Shown here: positions 33,950-41,396 of the stretch, one piece after another
How the letters are laid out: every line of letters begins with the position of its first letter
How positions within the stretch are numbered: the stretch's first letter is position 1
Source: CALVGQ01 sp964368495
GTDB lineage: Bacteria > Bacillota_I > Bacilli_A > Erysipelotrichales > Erysipelotrichaceae
Direction of reading: 5' to 3'
NCBI GenBank assembly: GCA_964368495.1
Contig: CAYJAJ010000012.1
Span: 1 to 55,194, forward strand
DNA: 55,194 nt
Program-made: the position numbers and the translations under genes
The notes under the pieces: model-generated
The model's database searches: none
What the model saw: the letters and a program-made list of their open reading frames with translations, nothing else
Told to the model about the DNA's origin: nothing

Positions 33950-35257
33950 ATGATTATAAAAATAGAGAAAACAGGAATAAATGGAGAAGGTATAGGATAC
34001 ATCAATAAAGTGCCTACGTTTGTACCACATGCGTTAATAAATGAAGAAGTTGAAATCGAAATAGTAAAAAAAGAAACACGATATAATATTGCTAAATTAA
34101 AAAAGATAGTTAAAAGAAGTAATATGAGAGTAAATAGCCCCTGTAAGATATCAAATGAATGTGGCGCTTGTGCGTTCATGAATTTGAAATATGAAGAACA
34201 ACTAGCACAGAAAAAAAACATGGTGAATCAAGCTATGTATAAATATGCAAGTGTCAGAAGCAGAGACATTAATGGTATAGTAGAAAATCCAATGCCTTTG
34301 CATTACCGCAATGCAATTAAATTACCACTTAAAGAAATCAATGGAAAACTTGTATGTGGCTTGTATGCGACACAAAGCAATCGATTAATAGTGATGGATG
34401 AGTGTTTAGTACATGAGGAAACACTTGAAGTTGTTAGAAAGAAAATCATGGATGTCTTAAATGATTATCACTGTAAAGAATTTGATAAAAAAGAAAAAAC
34501 AGGGTACCGTACGTTAGTGTTACGGGGCTTTGATGGTATTTTTCAATGTACTTTGGTTACAGGAAGAGTAGAAATACCACAAGATATGATTGATGATTTG
34601 ATGCAAATAGAAGGATTGAATTCACTTTATCATAATTTGAATATGGATAAACAAAGTGTTGAAGTGTTTGGTAAAAAAATGTTTCATCTTGCAGGGGCAA
34701 AGACACTAGAGTTGAAAATTGATGGGAAAGTATTTAGATTGTCCCCTAGGTCATTTTTCCAATTAAATACTATCCAAGCTGTAAATATCTACAAGAAAGT
34801 AAGAGAGTATGTGAGTGGTGCAAATTTCATGGTTGAAGCCTATTCAGGAATTGGAGGAATTTCAATTTTTTGCCACGATGTTGTTAGAAACATCATTGGT
34901 GTAGAGTTAGTAAAGGATGCTGTAAAAAATGCAAATGAGAATGCTAAATTAAACAGAGCAGAAAATTGCAAGTTTGTTTGTAATGATGCACCTCAAGAAT
35001 TAAAAAATATTTCAAAAGAAAATAAAATTGATGTCATAGTAGTGGACCCTCCTCGTAGTGGTCTTAGCCAAGCCATGATTCATGCATTAACAAAAAGTAA
35101 AGCAAAAAGAATAGTGTACATATCATGTAATCCAAGTACTCTTGCAAAAAATATTGAGGAATTAAAATATGTCTACCGTGTTGAAGATGTTACACCTTAT
35201 GATATGTTTTCCTATACTCCGCACGTTGAGAGTGTTGTTTTATTACAACGCATATAA
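33950..35257 (+). CDS. rlmD: 23S rRNA (uracil-C5) methyltransferase, RlmD/RlmCD-like
   Basis: TrmA/RlmD-family methyltransferase, 435 residues. An N-terminal TRAM-like domain (KIEKTGINGEGIGYI...) is followed by Cys residues of the 4Fe-4S cluster (CKISNECGACAFMN, with a fourth Cys further on). The SAM domain has FMVEAYSGIGGISIF, IIGVELVKDAV, DVIVVDPPRSGLS (usual DPPRxG) and IVYISCNPSTLAKN holding the catalytic Cys. Gram-positives have one or two such genes, covering U747 and U1939; which site is modified cannot be told. TGGTACAAT (33920-33928) is an extended -10, and GGAGGG precedes the ATG. Confidence 0.92.
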   Translation: MIIKIEKTGINGEGIGYINKVPTFVPHALINEEVEIEIVKKETRYNIAKLKKIVKRSNMRVNSPCKISNECGACAFMNLKYEEQLAQKKNMVNQAMYKYASVRSRDINGIVENPMPLHYRNAIKLPLKEINGKLVCGLYATQSNRLIVMDECLVHEETLEVVRKKIMDVLNDYHCKEFDKKEKTGYRTLVLRGFDGIFQCTLVTGRVEIPQDMIDDLMQIEGLNSLYHNLNMDKQSVEVFGKKMFHLAGAKTLELKIDGKVFRLSPRSFFQLNTIQAVNIYKKVREYVSGANFMVEAYSGIGGISIFCHDVVRNIIGVELVKDAVKNANENAKLNRAENCKFVCNDAPQELKNISKENKIDVIVVDPPRSGLSQAMIHALTKSKAKRIVYISCNPSTLAKNIEELKYVYRVEDVTPYDMFSYTPHVESVVLLQRI

Positions 35258-35359
35258 TTGTTCATAGGTGGTTTAATGTTTTCAAACTAAAACTAAAAAT
35301 AATTTTAAAGATAACAAATGACTATTCTAATATTTTATAAGTAGAATGAGGGAGAGACT

Positions 35360-35722
35360 ATGAAAATATTGAAAGCAAAAGACATTTCTTATTTAGAAGG
35401 ATTTTCTCATAAAAAAGAGCTAGGTGAAATAATTGGAAAAACAGCACCGATTTTATCAGAAAGTTTTTCACTAGCTATTACCAATCTTGAAAAAAATGGA
35501 AGTGTTGCTAAGCATTATCACAATATTTCTGAGGAAATATATATATTTTGTTCCGGTGAAGGTGTATTAATTGTTAATGAAGAAGAAATTCTTTTTGAAA
35601 AAGGAGATACTGTCATTATAGAAAAAGGTGAATGGCACGAAATTATGCCAGTCGGTGCACCTGTAACTTTTTATGCTCTTTCGATTCCACCATTTTCACC
35701 AGAAGATTTTTTAATAAAATAA
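35360..35722 (+). CDS. Cupin domain protein
   Basis: 120-residue single cupin. Motif 1 is visible as KHYHNISEEIYIFCSGEG (HxH...E...G); motif 2 is KGDTVIIEKGEWHEIMP with the last metal His. Such small cupins bind a divalent metal and act as isomerases, dioxygenases or sensors. GGGAGAG lies before the ATG. An SDR gene follows 20 bp downstream and shares the transcript, so the pair may act on one metabolite, but no substrate is evident. Confidence 0.85.
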   Translation: MKILKAKDISYLEGFSHKKELGEIIGKTAPILSESFSLAITNLEKNGSVAKHYHNISEEIYIFCSGEGVLIVNEEEILFEKGDTVIIEKGEWHEIMPVGAPVTFYALSIPPFSPEDFLIK

Positions 35723-35742
35723 AATTATGGAGGACAATTATT

Positions 35743-36480
35743 ATGAAGCAATTTTTAGGTAAAACTGTTGTAATTACAGGAGGATGTAAAGGATTGGGAA
35801 AATCTATTGCTGAGAAATTTTTAAATGAAGGAGCGAAAGTTGTAATTCTTGATTGGGAATTTTTAGAAGCAACCAAGCAAGAATTGTTAGACAAAGGTGT
35901 TTGTAATGTATTAAAAGTAGACGTGTCTTCAGAGAGTGAAGTAATTAAAGTATTTAATACGATTGAGAAAGTGGATGTTCTCATTAATAATGCAGGAATT
36001 CAACCTGTTGATGATTTTTTAAGTATGCCTAAAGATAATTGGGATAAAATGATGGATGTTAATATTGGTTCAGTTTTTAATTGTACGCGAATGGCTGCAA
36101 AAAATATGATCAAAAATAGCATAAAAGGGGCAATAGTTAATATATCGACCATCGATTCTATTAGACCATCGCTAGGGCATACTCATTATTCTGCCTCAAA
36201 AGCAGCCATTAACTCAATGACGTTATCTCTTTCACAAGAGTTTGGTAAGTATGAAATCAGGGTAAATGCTATCGCTCCAGGATTAATTAATCGTTCAACG
36301 TTAAAAGAAGATTGGCCGGATGGAGTAGAAAGATTTCTAAATGTTGCGGCGTTACCATATATTCCAGAAGCTGAAGATATTGCGAATGCTTGTGCTTTTT
36401 TATCAAGTGAGAACTCCCGCAGTATAACAGGAGTTTTATTACCTGTTGATTGTGGAGTATTAGCAGCGAAACCATATTAA
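35743..36480 (+). CDS. Short-chain dehydrogenase/reductase (SDR)
   Basis: 245-residue classical SDR. It has the cofactor loop VVITGGCKGLGKSIAE (TGxxxGxG), DW after beta-2 (NAD preference plausible), NNAG, the Ser of INISTID and YSASKAA (YxxxK). IRVNAIAPGLIN and ITGVLLPVDCG follow. Start ATG 35743 with GGAGGA upstream. It is related to, but not part of, fatty acid synthesis (fabG is at 44105). It is paired with the upstream cupin gene. Substrate unknown. Confidence 0.9.
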   Translation: MKQFLGKTVVITGGCKGLGKSIAEKFLNEGAKVVILDWEFLEATKQELLDKGVCNVLKVDVSSESEVIKVFNTIEKVDVLINNAGIQPVDDFLSMPKDNWDKMMDVNIGSVFNCTRMAAKNMIKNSIKGAIVNISTIDSIRPSLGHTHYSASKAAINSMTLSLSQEFGKYEIRVNAIAPGLINRSTLKEDWPDGVERFLNVAALPYIPEAEDIANACAFLSSENSRSITGVLLPVDCGVLAAKPY

Positions 36481-36611
36481 ACAATTGGTTGCTCTCTTGT
36501 TTAGCAATATTGATAATTATGAGACATTCAGATGCTGTTTTCACTGCAACGATATCAGCAGGTACAACATTAGCTACATATGGTGCTACTAAACAAGTAA
36601 AAAAACGATAA
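36480..36611 (+). pseudogene. Possible decayed end of a small membrane protein
   Basis: An open frame reads NNWLLSCLAILIIMRHSDAV, then FTATISAGTTLATYGATKQV and a KKR end before TAA at 36609-36611. It resembles the C-terminal helix and basic tail of small phage or holin-like membrane proteins. An ATG at 36519 exists but has no good ribosome binding site, and upstream the frame enters the SDR gene. It is probably a remnant, though the frame may also be chance. Confidence 0.3.
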
Positions 36612-36660
36612 CAAGTGATATTTAATATCAAGGAAATGACAAAATAATGATATGTACTTT

Positions 36661-36688
36661 AGCAGGGTTGAAACATAGTCTGCTTTTT
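36661..36688 (+). terminator. Terminator upstream of the first XRE module
   Basis: AGCAG...CTGCT hairpin with AGTCTGCTTTTTTTT tail. Its 3' arm and T run match the terminator at 38130-38157, which precedes the second XRE module. Confidence 0.7.
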
Positions 36689-36710
36689 TTTGTAATTATG
36701 TAAAGGTATC

Positions 36711-36739
36711 TTGACATAACGTTAAAGATATATTATTAT
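36711..36739 (+). promoter_or_regulatory. Promoter of the first XRE module
   Basis: TTGACA (36711-36716) and TATTAT (36734-36739) with a 17-base spacer. The operator starts four bases later. Confidence 0.75.
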
Positions 36740-36742
36740 TAT

Positions 36743-36764
36743 ATTGTAAAGTTACCTTTACAAT
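36743..36764 (+). promoter_or_regulatory. Perfect 9-4-9 operator overlapping the transcription start
   Basis: ATTGTAAAG-TTAC-CTTTACAAT is a perfect inverted repeat covering the expected +1 and ending just before the GGGAGG site of the XRE gene. It is the likely autorepression site of that regulator. Confidence 0.75.
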
Positions 36765-36781
36765 ACAGGGAGGTGATGCTA

Positions 36782-36988
36782 TTGAAGAACAAAGTTGAAT
36801 TATTAAGAAAACAAAATGGAATTAGTCAAGACTCGTTTGCAAAAGCAATGAAAGTTTCAAGACAAACCATTAGCTCTATTGAAAATGGAAAATATAATCC
36901 ATCACTCGAACTTGCTTTTGCAATATCAGATTATTTCAAAATGAGCATTGAAGAAATATTTATTTACGAAAGGAATGTAAAACTATGA
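36782..36988 (+). CDS. XRE-family HTH regulator (YgzD/PrtR-like small type)
   Basis: 68-residue single helix-turn-helix protein: LLRKQNGISQDSFAKAMKVS then RQTISSIENGKYNPSLELAF, the common small XRE group in which RQTI-x-x-IE-x-G-x-YNPS is highly conserved. The start is TTG 36782, eight bases after AGGGAGG; ATG 36776 is too close to that site. A perfect palindrome overlaps its transcription start, so autorepression is likely. It is coupled by ATGA overlap to a membrane protein gene, the usual partner of this regulator type. Confidence 0.92.
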   Translation: MKNKVELLRKQNGISQDSFAKAMKVSRQTISSIENGKYNPSLELAFAISDYFKMSIEEIFIYERNVKL

Positions 36989-37419
36989 AAAATTTATTCA
37001 AATCAGGTGTTATTTACTTATTATTTGGTCTATTCTTTGTCATGATGTGCTTTGTATATCCAGATATTAGCGTCTTTTTTGGACTTGCTGGAGCATGTAT
37101 AGGACCAGGGTTATTTTTGATTTATAAGTATAGCTATTGGAGAAAAAGACCGAATGAATATGCTGAGAAAAAAGAAAATGAAACAATAGAATTTAGTGAT
37201 GAACGAAAAGAAATGATAAGAGGTAAATCAGCAAGAATATCAATTATGGCAAATTGGATTTTACAATCTATAATCATTGTAAGTCTTACATTTTTAGGTC
37301 AGTTTGAAATATTACCATACGATCATGTGAAACCTATAATAATCGGAGTAGCATTGTATTGGATACTATCTGCAATAATTATGCAGATCATTTATAAATA
37401 CATGAGCACTAAATATTAA
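36985..37419 (+). CDS. Membrane protein partner of XRE regulator (module 1)
   Basis: 144 residues, four membrane helices (about 8-26, 30-47, 87-107, 115-137), with a charged cytoplasmic loop WRKRPNEYAEKKENETIEFS, then DERKEMIRGKSARISIMANW between helices 2 and 3. The 'DER' followed by a basic stretch before a helix is common in membrane proteins encoded next to small XRE regulators. Function unknown; they may sense membrane or lipid state, but that is inference. It overlaps the regulator by 4 bp. Confidence 0.7.
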   Translation: MKNLFKSGVIYLLFGLFFVMMCFVYPDISVFFGLAGACIGPGLFLIYKYSYWRKRPNEYAEKKENETIEFSDERKEMIRGKSARISIMANWILQSIIIVSLTFLGQFEILPYDHVKPIIIGVALYWILSAIIMQIIYKYMSTKY

Positions 37420-37438
37420 ATGAAGGGAGAAAAATAAT

Positions 37439-37621
37439 ATGTTTGGTAACAAAAAAGAAAAGCGTTTTATTATTAAAGATGAGCAGGGGATACAATTAGG
37501 TGGTATTCAAATAGTTGTCGATACAGTAACTGGTGTGAATTATTTAATGACTGTAGGTAGCGGACCATCAGGAATAACACCATTACTTGATGAAAATGGC
37601 AATGTGGTTATAGATAAATAA
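37439..37621 (+). CDS. Small DUF6440-like protein
   Basis: 60 residues: KKEKRFIIKDEQGIQLGGIQ followed by IVVDTVTGVNYLMTVGSGPS and GITPLLDENGNVVIDK. The pattern RF-x-n-D-x-x-TGV-x-YL...G-x-TPLLD-x-x-G matches small DUF6440-type proteins of Bacillota as I recall them. Beta-rich, soluble, unknown role. GGGAGAAAAA precedes the ATG. It is probably the third gene of the XRE module. Confidence 0.7.
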   Translation: MFGNKKEKRFIIKDEQGIQLGGIQIVVDTVTGVNYLMTVGSGPSGITPLLDENGNVVIDK

Positions 37622-37755
37622 AACAAGCAATTCACACACTGCACCATTATAATGCAATCGGTAGGGAAGGGTTTGATCAAATGATATCTAAAGAAGATAT
37701 TTCAGGTGTTATATTAGAAAGTTGTACTGCTTTAGTGGAGAAAATAAAGAGTTAA
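37621..37755 (+). pseudogene. Possible gene remnant after the DUF6440-like gene
   Basis: An open frame directly after the stop of the previous gene reads AIHTLHHYNAIGREGFDQMI then SKEDISGVILESCTALVEKI before TAA at 37753. The composition is protein-like, and an ATG at 37681 gives only 24 codons with no ribosome binding site. It may be the 3' remnant of a deleted gene. Confidence 0.3.
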
Positions 37756-37798
37756 TAAATGAAGTTGAACAAATTTTATATTAGTTAAGGAGAAATAT

Positions 37799-38023
37799 AT
37801 GAAAAGAGTTTTAATAGGTGGATTTTTATCTTTGATAGGAACAATTTGGTGTTTAGCTATTATCTTTTTTGTAGGAAACAACTTGGTTTTGAGTTGGAAC
37901 ACACCTCCGGGTAGATTTTTATCAACAATATTTACAACTAGTATGACAGTACCATTATTTATATCCTGCATATTGATAATAGGTGGGTTTATAATTATGT
38001 GTATAGAATATTTTAAAAAATAG
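37799..38023 (+). CDS. Small two-helix membrane protein
   Basis: 74 residues with two membrane helices (about 5-27 and 48-70) joined by a polar loop with WNTPPGRF. Not recognised. AAGGAG sits seven bases before the ATG, so it is very likely expressed. It lies between the two XRE modules. Confidence 0.6.
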   Translation: MKRVLIGGFLSLIGTIWCLAIIFFVGNNLVLSWNTPPGRFLSTIFTTSMTVPLFISCILIIGGFIIMCIEYFKK

Positions 38024-38129
38024 TTTCTCATTATTTGACTTTAATTATTAGTCAATCTTTGCATAGGAAAGATTATAAGCATTTTAGATAGTAAAAATAC
38101 AAAAAAGAATGATTAATTATATGGACTTC

Positions 38130-38157
38130 AGCAGACTTAATTATAGTCTGCTTTTTT
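38130..38157 (+). terminator. Terminator upstream of the second XRE module
   Basis: AGCAGACT-TAATTAT-AGTCTGCT is a perfect 8-bp stem followed by TTTTT. It is a close copy in sequence of the 3' arm and tail of the hairpin at 36661-36688. Confidence 0.9.
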
Positions 38158-38179
38158 AAAACAGCAATGCAATATATAT

Positions 38180-38210
38180 TTGACATAATGTAATAAAAAT
38201 GTTATATTAT
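38180..38210 (+). promoter_or_regulatory. Promoter (and imperfect operator) of the second XRE module
   Basis: TTGACA (38180-38185) and TATATT (38203-38208) are 17 bases apart. ATAATGTAAT and GTTATATTAT (38185-38210) form an imperfect 8/10 inverted repeat across the spacer and -10, a possible operator. The transcript would have a leader of only about 15 bases. Confidence 0.6.
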
Positions 38211-38229
38211 GGAATGTAAAGAGGCGATT

Positions 38230-38439
38230 ATGAAAAATAAAAAAATAAAGATAGCACGCATAGAATGTGATATGAAACAGGAAGATTTAGCAAAAGCAGT
38301 TGGAGTGACGAGGCAAACTATCGGGTTGATTGAAGCTGGTAATTACAATCCGACATTGAATTTGTGTATTGCAATCTGCAAAGCACTAAAAAAAACATTA
38401 AACGACTTATTTTGGGAGGAAGAAAATGATCAAAAATGA
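38230..38439 (+). CDS. XRE-family HTH regulator (second module)
   Basis: 69 residues, paralogous to the regulator at 36782: IKIARIECDMKQEDLAKAVG then VTRQTIGLIEAGNYNPTLNL. ATG 38230 lies five bases after AAAGAGG; the ATG at 38209 falls next to the -10 box and is unlikely. It overlaps the following membrane protein gene by 14 bp. Likely an autoregulated repressor of a two-gene unit. Confidence 0.9.
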   Translation: MKNKKIKIARIECDMKQEDLAKAVGVTRQTIGLIEAGNYNPTLNLCIAICKALKKTLNDLFWEEENDQK

Positions 38440-38908
38440 AATGAAAGATGAGAGAATAATCTTATCAAAAAGAAAAATTCAAAGCGATGGTTTTATGATA
38501 GTATGGTTTGTACTCCTTATTTCCGCACTTGTACAACAACATTTAGATGTCCCTGTTTCACAGTACGCTGTAGAAATGGTTGTTTTTCTATCCATGTCTG
38601 TATATTTACTGATCTTTAATGTTATCAAAGGAAATGATATATATCCAGCAAATAATAAAAAAAGCAATTCACTGATTATTTTTCAAAGTGTATTTACTGG
38701 ATTAACAATAACAATAATTAATACGGTTCAAAATTACTATCAGTATGGTGAAGTTGTACAAGATACTATTGTAAAGCACATAATCTCAGTTGCTGCTGTA
38801 AGTTTCATCAGTGCTACTATCGGAGTATTTGTTGTGTTAAAGATGTTAGCATACCTAAATGAAAAAAAACAACAAAGAATAAATAGGGATTTAGATAATG
38901 AAGAATAA
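38426..38908 (+). CDS. Membrane protein partner of XRE regulator (module 2)
   Basis: 160 residues. A short polar N-terminus MKDERIILSKRKIQSDGF (again a 'DER' box) precedes four membrane helices (about 24-44, 48-66, 84-103, 124-146) and a charged C-terminus NEKKQQRINRDLDNEE. It is the counterpart of the 36985 gene but with the DER box placed before the first helix. GGAGGAAG is six bases before ATG 38426. The end overlaps the HxlR regulator gene by 11 bp, so that gene is probably on the same transcript. Confidence 0.7.
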   Translation: MIKNEMKDERIILSKRKIQSDGFMIVWFVLLISALVQQHLDVPVSQYAVEMVVFLSMSVYLLIFNVIKGNDIYPANNKKSNSLIIFQSVFTGLTITIINTVQNYYQYGEVVQDTIVKHIISVAAVSFISATIGVFVVLKMLAYLNEKKQQRINRDLDNEE

Positions 38909-39263
38909 TAAAGACTGTGATGTCAAAATTAAAAAAAAATATACCTGCGCATTGCTTTTATCAATGGACTTACTAGGCGGAAAATGGAAAATGAGGATTC
39001 TGTGGCATATTTTAAATGGTGATAATCGTTTTTCTTTGTTGCAAAAAGGAATTCCAGATATAACACACAAAATGCTTGTAACCCAATTAAAAGAACTAGA
39101 ACAAAGTAATATATTAATAAGAACTGTGGTATGTGAAAAACCACTAAATGTTGTATATGCACTTTCAACACAGTACAAGGGGCTAATCCCTCTTGTGGAA
39201 GGGTTTTGCAATTTTTCAAAGGAATATGCTAGCGAAAATAAAATAACTCTCGAGGATATATAG
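38898..39263 (+). CDS. HxlR-family winged-helix transcription regulator
   Basis: 121 residues. The family core is evident: LSMDLLGGKWKMRILWHILN, NRFSLLQKGIPDITHKML, LKELEQSNILIRTVV, VVYALSTQYKGLIPLVEGFC. The Cys of YTCALLLSMDL occupies the position of the redox- or electrophile-sensing Cys in several HxlR/DUF24 regulators (YodB, HypR). The next gene is a VOC protein with an inverted repeat around its -10, so that gene is the natural target. Confidence 0.92.
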   Translation: MKNNKDCDVKIKKKYTCALLLSMDLLGGKWKMRILWHILNGDNRFSLLQKGIPDITHKMLVTQLKELEQSNILIRTVVCEKPLNVVYALSTQYKGLIPLVEGFCNFSKEYASENKITLEDI

Positions 39264-39281
39264 GTACAAAAAAGTACGTTA

Positions 39282-39322
39282 TTGTTTAATATGTTCTACT
39301 TAGGATATTATAACTGTAGAAC
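39282..39322 (+). promoter_or_regulatory. VOC gene promoter flanked by an inverted repeat
   Basis: TTGTTT (39282-39287) and TATTAT (39306-39311) are separated by 18 bases. GTTCTAC (39293-39299) and GTAGAAC (39316-39322) are perfect 7-bp arms, 16 bases apart, that bracket the -10. It is a candidate HxlR operator. Confidence 0.55.
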
Positions 39323-39340
39323 GATAAGGAGGTAACGAAA

Positions 39341-39835
39341 ATGAATTATCCAAGAGCATTTTCACACATAGGTTTGTCAGTACCTAATTTAGAACAGGCA
39401 GTTAAATTTTATAGCGAGGTTATGGGTTGGTATGTAGTTATGTCACCATCAGTCATTAAGGAAGAAAATACATCTGCAATTGGAATTATGTGCGAGGAGG
39501 TATTTGGAAAAGGACACGGTGATTTCAAAATTGCACACATGGTTACATCGAACGCTATTGGTATAGAGCTATTTGAGTTTGTAGATAATAACAAAGAAAA
39601 ACAACCATTTGAATTTAAAAACACAGGGCTTTTTCATTTTTCTGTGCAAGATCCAGATATTGAAGGAATGATTGAAAAAATAGTAGCTCATGGTGGTAAA
39701 CAACGCATGCCAATTAAAGAATATTATCCAAATGAAAAACCATACAAAATGTGCTATGTTGAAGACCCTTTTGGGATTGTATTTGAAATTTATACCCATA
39801 GTTATGAAGTCACTTATTCAAAAGGTGCTTATTAA
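39341..39835 (+). CDS. VOC/glyoxalase-fold protein
   Basis: 164 residues of vicinal-oxygen-chelate fold. It starts RAFSHIGLSVPNLEQAVKFY, with the first metal His in SHIGLSV. FKNTGLFHFSVQDPDIEGMI follows, and the C-terminus has YVEDPFGIVFEIYTHS with the DPFGxxFE terminal Glu. It could be a glyoxalase, dioxygenase or antibiotic-binding protein. AAGGAGGTAA gives strong translation. Its place after an HxlR regulator suggests a role in clearing reactive electrophiles. Confidence 0.88.
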   Translation: MNYPRAFSHIGLSVPNLEQAVKFYSEVMGWYVVMSPSVIKEENTSAIGIMCEEVFGKGHGDFKIAHMVTSNAIGIELFEFVDNNKEKQPFEFKNTGLFHFSVQDPDIEGMIEKIVAHGGKQRMPIKEYYPNEKPYKMCYVEDPFGIVFEIYTHSYEVTYSKGAY

Positions 39836-40131
39836 TCATAAAATCTCATTAAGGTTTAATGAAGGTATATCAAGCTAATTTCTAAGTAGTGTTGATTATG
39901 AATACAAAATTAAGGATTAGATCGAAGTGAATTCGATCTTTTTTTATACTTTCTGATATTTGATATTTTTTGATAAAGCAATTATAATTAAAGAGATTGC
40001 AAGAAAAACATGACAACTACAAACTACAAGCTAATCCACGTATTATTGAAGGTATAAACTACCAATAGTAGAGTCGATTTTATAATATGTAAGAATGACT
40101 AGATTTGTTAATGCATGAAAAGGAGATTATT
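39836..40131 (+). other. Intergenic stretch, mostly featureless
   Basis: About 295 bases between the VOC gene and the small Gly-rich gene. It holds the terminator at 39919-39946. I see no other gene; short open stretches here have no ribosome binding site. Confidence 0.6.
39919..39946 (+). terminator. Terminator after the VOC gene
   Basis: AGATCGAA-GTGAA-TTCGATCT perfect 8-bp stem followed by TTTTTTT. Confidence 0.92.
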
Positions 40132-40320
40132 ATGAACAATCATAAATATTTAAGCTATGGAATATCTTTTGGAATGCTAATAGGGACAACAGTTGGTGTA
40201 ATTGTAGGATTATTTGTTGAATCAATAGGAATGAGTTTAGGAATTAGTATTGGATCTGGGATTGGGATGTTAATAGGAATTGTTATTGGGACAATTGCTG
40301 ATAGTAATGAGAAGAAGTAA
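40132..40320 (+). CDS. Small glycine-zipper membrane protein
   Basis: 62 residues, two membrane helices rich in Gly (FGMLIGTTVGVIVGLFV; GISIGSGIGMLIGIVIGTI), the GxxxG spacing seen in glycine-zipper proteins that pack or oligomerise in membranes. Start ATG 40132 with AAAGGAG seven bases upstream. Not recognised; could be a small stress-associated membrane protein or a toxin-like peptide. Confidence 0.65.
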   Translation: MNNHKYLSYGISFGMLIGTTVGVIVGLFVESIGMSLGISIGSGIGMLIGIVIGTIADSNEKK

Positions 40321-40353
40321 TATAGAATTATGAAGCATAAAACAAGTGAAATG

Positions 40354-40400
40354 AAGCAGTTAGGGATTAATCTTATGATGGTTTAACTAATTGCTTTTTT
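40354..40400 (+). terminator. Terminator upstream of birA
   Basis: AAGCAGTTAG pairs with CTAATTGCTT (one G-U) around a 23-base loop, followed by TTTT. It closes the small membrane protein unit. Confidence 0.75.
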
Positions 40401-40448
40401 AAATTCTCCATGTTATGATTTTTTAAGTTAAGAAACAGGAGTTTTTAA

Positions 40449-41396
40449 ATGAAAAATAAAGTTTTATTTCTATTATCAACCCATAAAAATACATATGTGT
40501 CAGGTGAAACACTTGGCAAAGAATTAAATATATCTCGTGCTGCTATTTCAAAGCACATTAAAAATTTACGTAATGAAGGTTACCAAATTATGTCTACTAC
40601 AAATAAAGGCTATTGTTTATTAGATCAAGTAGATCTTTTAGATGAAGACTATATTCGTAAAAATGTTCCTTCATTTTATCAAATAGAAGTACATCAAAGT
40701 GTGGATTCAACTAATGATGTATTGAAACAACGAACAAATAAGCTAGAAGGAACTGTTTGTATAGCGAATCAGCAACTTAAGGGAAGAGGAAGAAACAATC
40801 GTTCTTTTTATTCTCCTGCTAACGAAGGAATTTATCTTTCGATACTTCTGAAACCATCTTTATCAATTGAAGATATGTTGAAAGTGACTGCTCTTACAAG
40901 TGTTGCATTACACAAAACGATTCAATCACTTTATGATATTTCGTGTGACATCAAATGGGTGAATGATTTATATATAGCAGAGAAAAAAATAGCAGGTATT
41001 TTGTGTGAAGGAGCTATCGAATTAAATACAAATCAATTTGAATACTTGGTCATAGGTATCGGCTGTAATATCCATGCATATGATAAGCCACTAGAGCTTC
41101 AAAACATTGCTGGAAGCATAGAAGACCACACAACTAAAATTGTTTCAAGAAACGATTTTATTGCATGTCTATTATGCACTTTTTATGAGTATTACAATAA
41201 AATAGAAGATAACACATTCTTAAAAACATATCGTGAACATTCAAACATTCTTAAAAAGGATATCATAGTTCATAGCCATAGGGAAAGCTATGAAGCCAAG
41301 GCGATTGATATTGATGATAATGCAAATCTAATAGTCGAAAGAAATGGAAAAAAAGAAATATTAAGTGCGGGAGAAATTAGCATACGAAAAAAATAG
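40449..41396 (+). CDS. birA: Bifunctional biotin-protein ligase / biotin repressor BirA
   Basis: Attaches biotin to AccB and, as the biotinyl-AMP-bound dimer, represses biotin genes. 315 residues. It has an N-terminal winged helix (residues about 1-60, with LNISRAAISKHIKNLRNEG), ligase domain SVDSTNDVLKQRT, biotinyl-AMP loop LKGRGRNNRSFYSPANEGIY, KWVNDLYIAEKKIAGILCEG, VIGIGCNIH, and a C-terminal SH3-like beta domain. The presence of the HTH makes it a class II, regulatory enzyme. A matching operator is seen upstream of bioY at 53382. It faces plsC, the last gene of the fatty acid cluster, across a shared terminator. Confidence 0.96.
   Translation: MKNKVLFLLSTHKNTYVSGETLGKELNISRAAISKHIKNLRNEGYQIMSTTNKGYCLLDQVDLLDEDYIRKNVPSFYQIEVHQSVDSTNDVLKQRTNKLEGTVCIANQQLKGRGRNNRSFYSPANEGIYLSILLKPSLSIEDMLKVTALTSVALHKTIQSLYDISCDIKWVNDLYIAEKKIAGILCEGAIELNTNQFEYLVIGIGCNIHAYDKPLELQNIAGSIEDHTTKIVSRNDFIACLLCTFYEYYNKIEDNTFLKTYREHSNILKKDIIVHSHRESYEAKAIDIDDNANLIVERNGKKEILSAGEISIRKK

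Noticed and set aside
36287..36631. Minus-strand frame across the SDR end
   Set aside because: No ribosome binding site and it overlaps the well-supported SDR gene.
39960..40100. Possible small gene or remnant between the VOC and Gly-rich genes
   Set aside because: Short protein-like stretches occur, but stops fall in every frame and there is no SD or recognisable motif.
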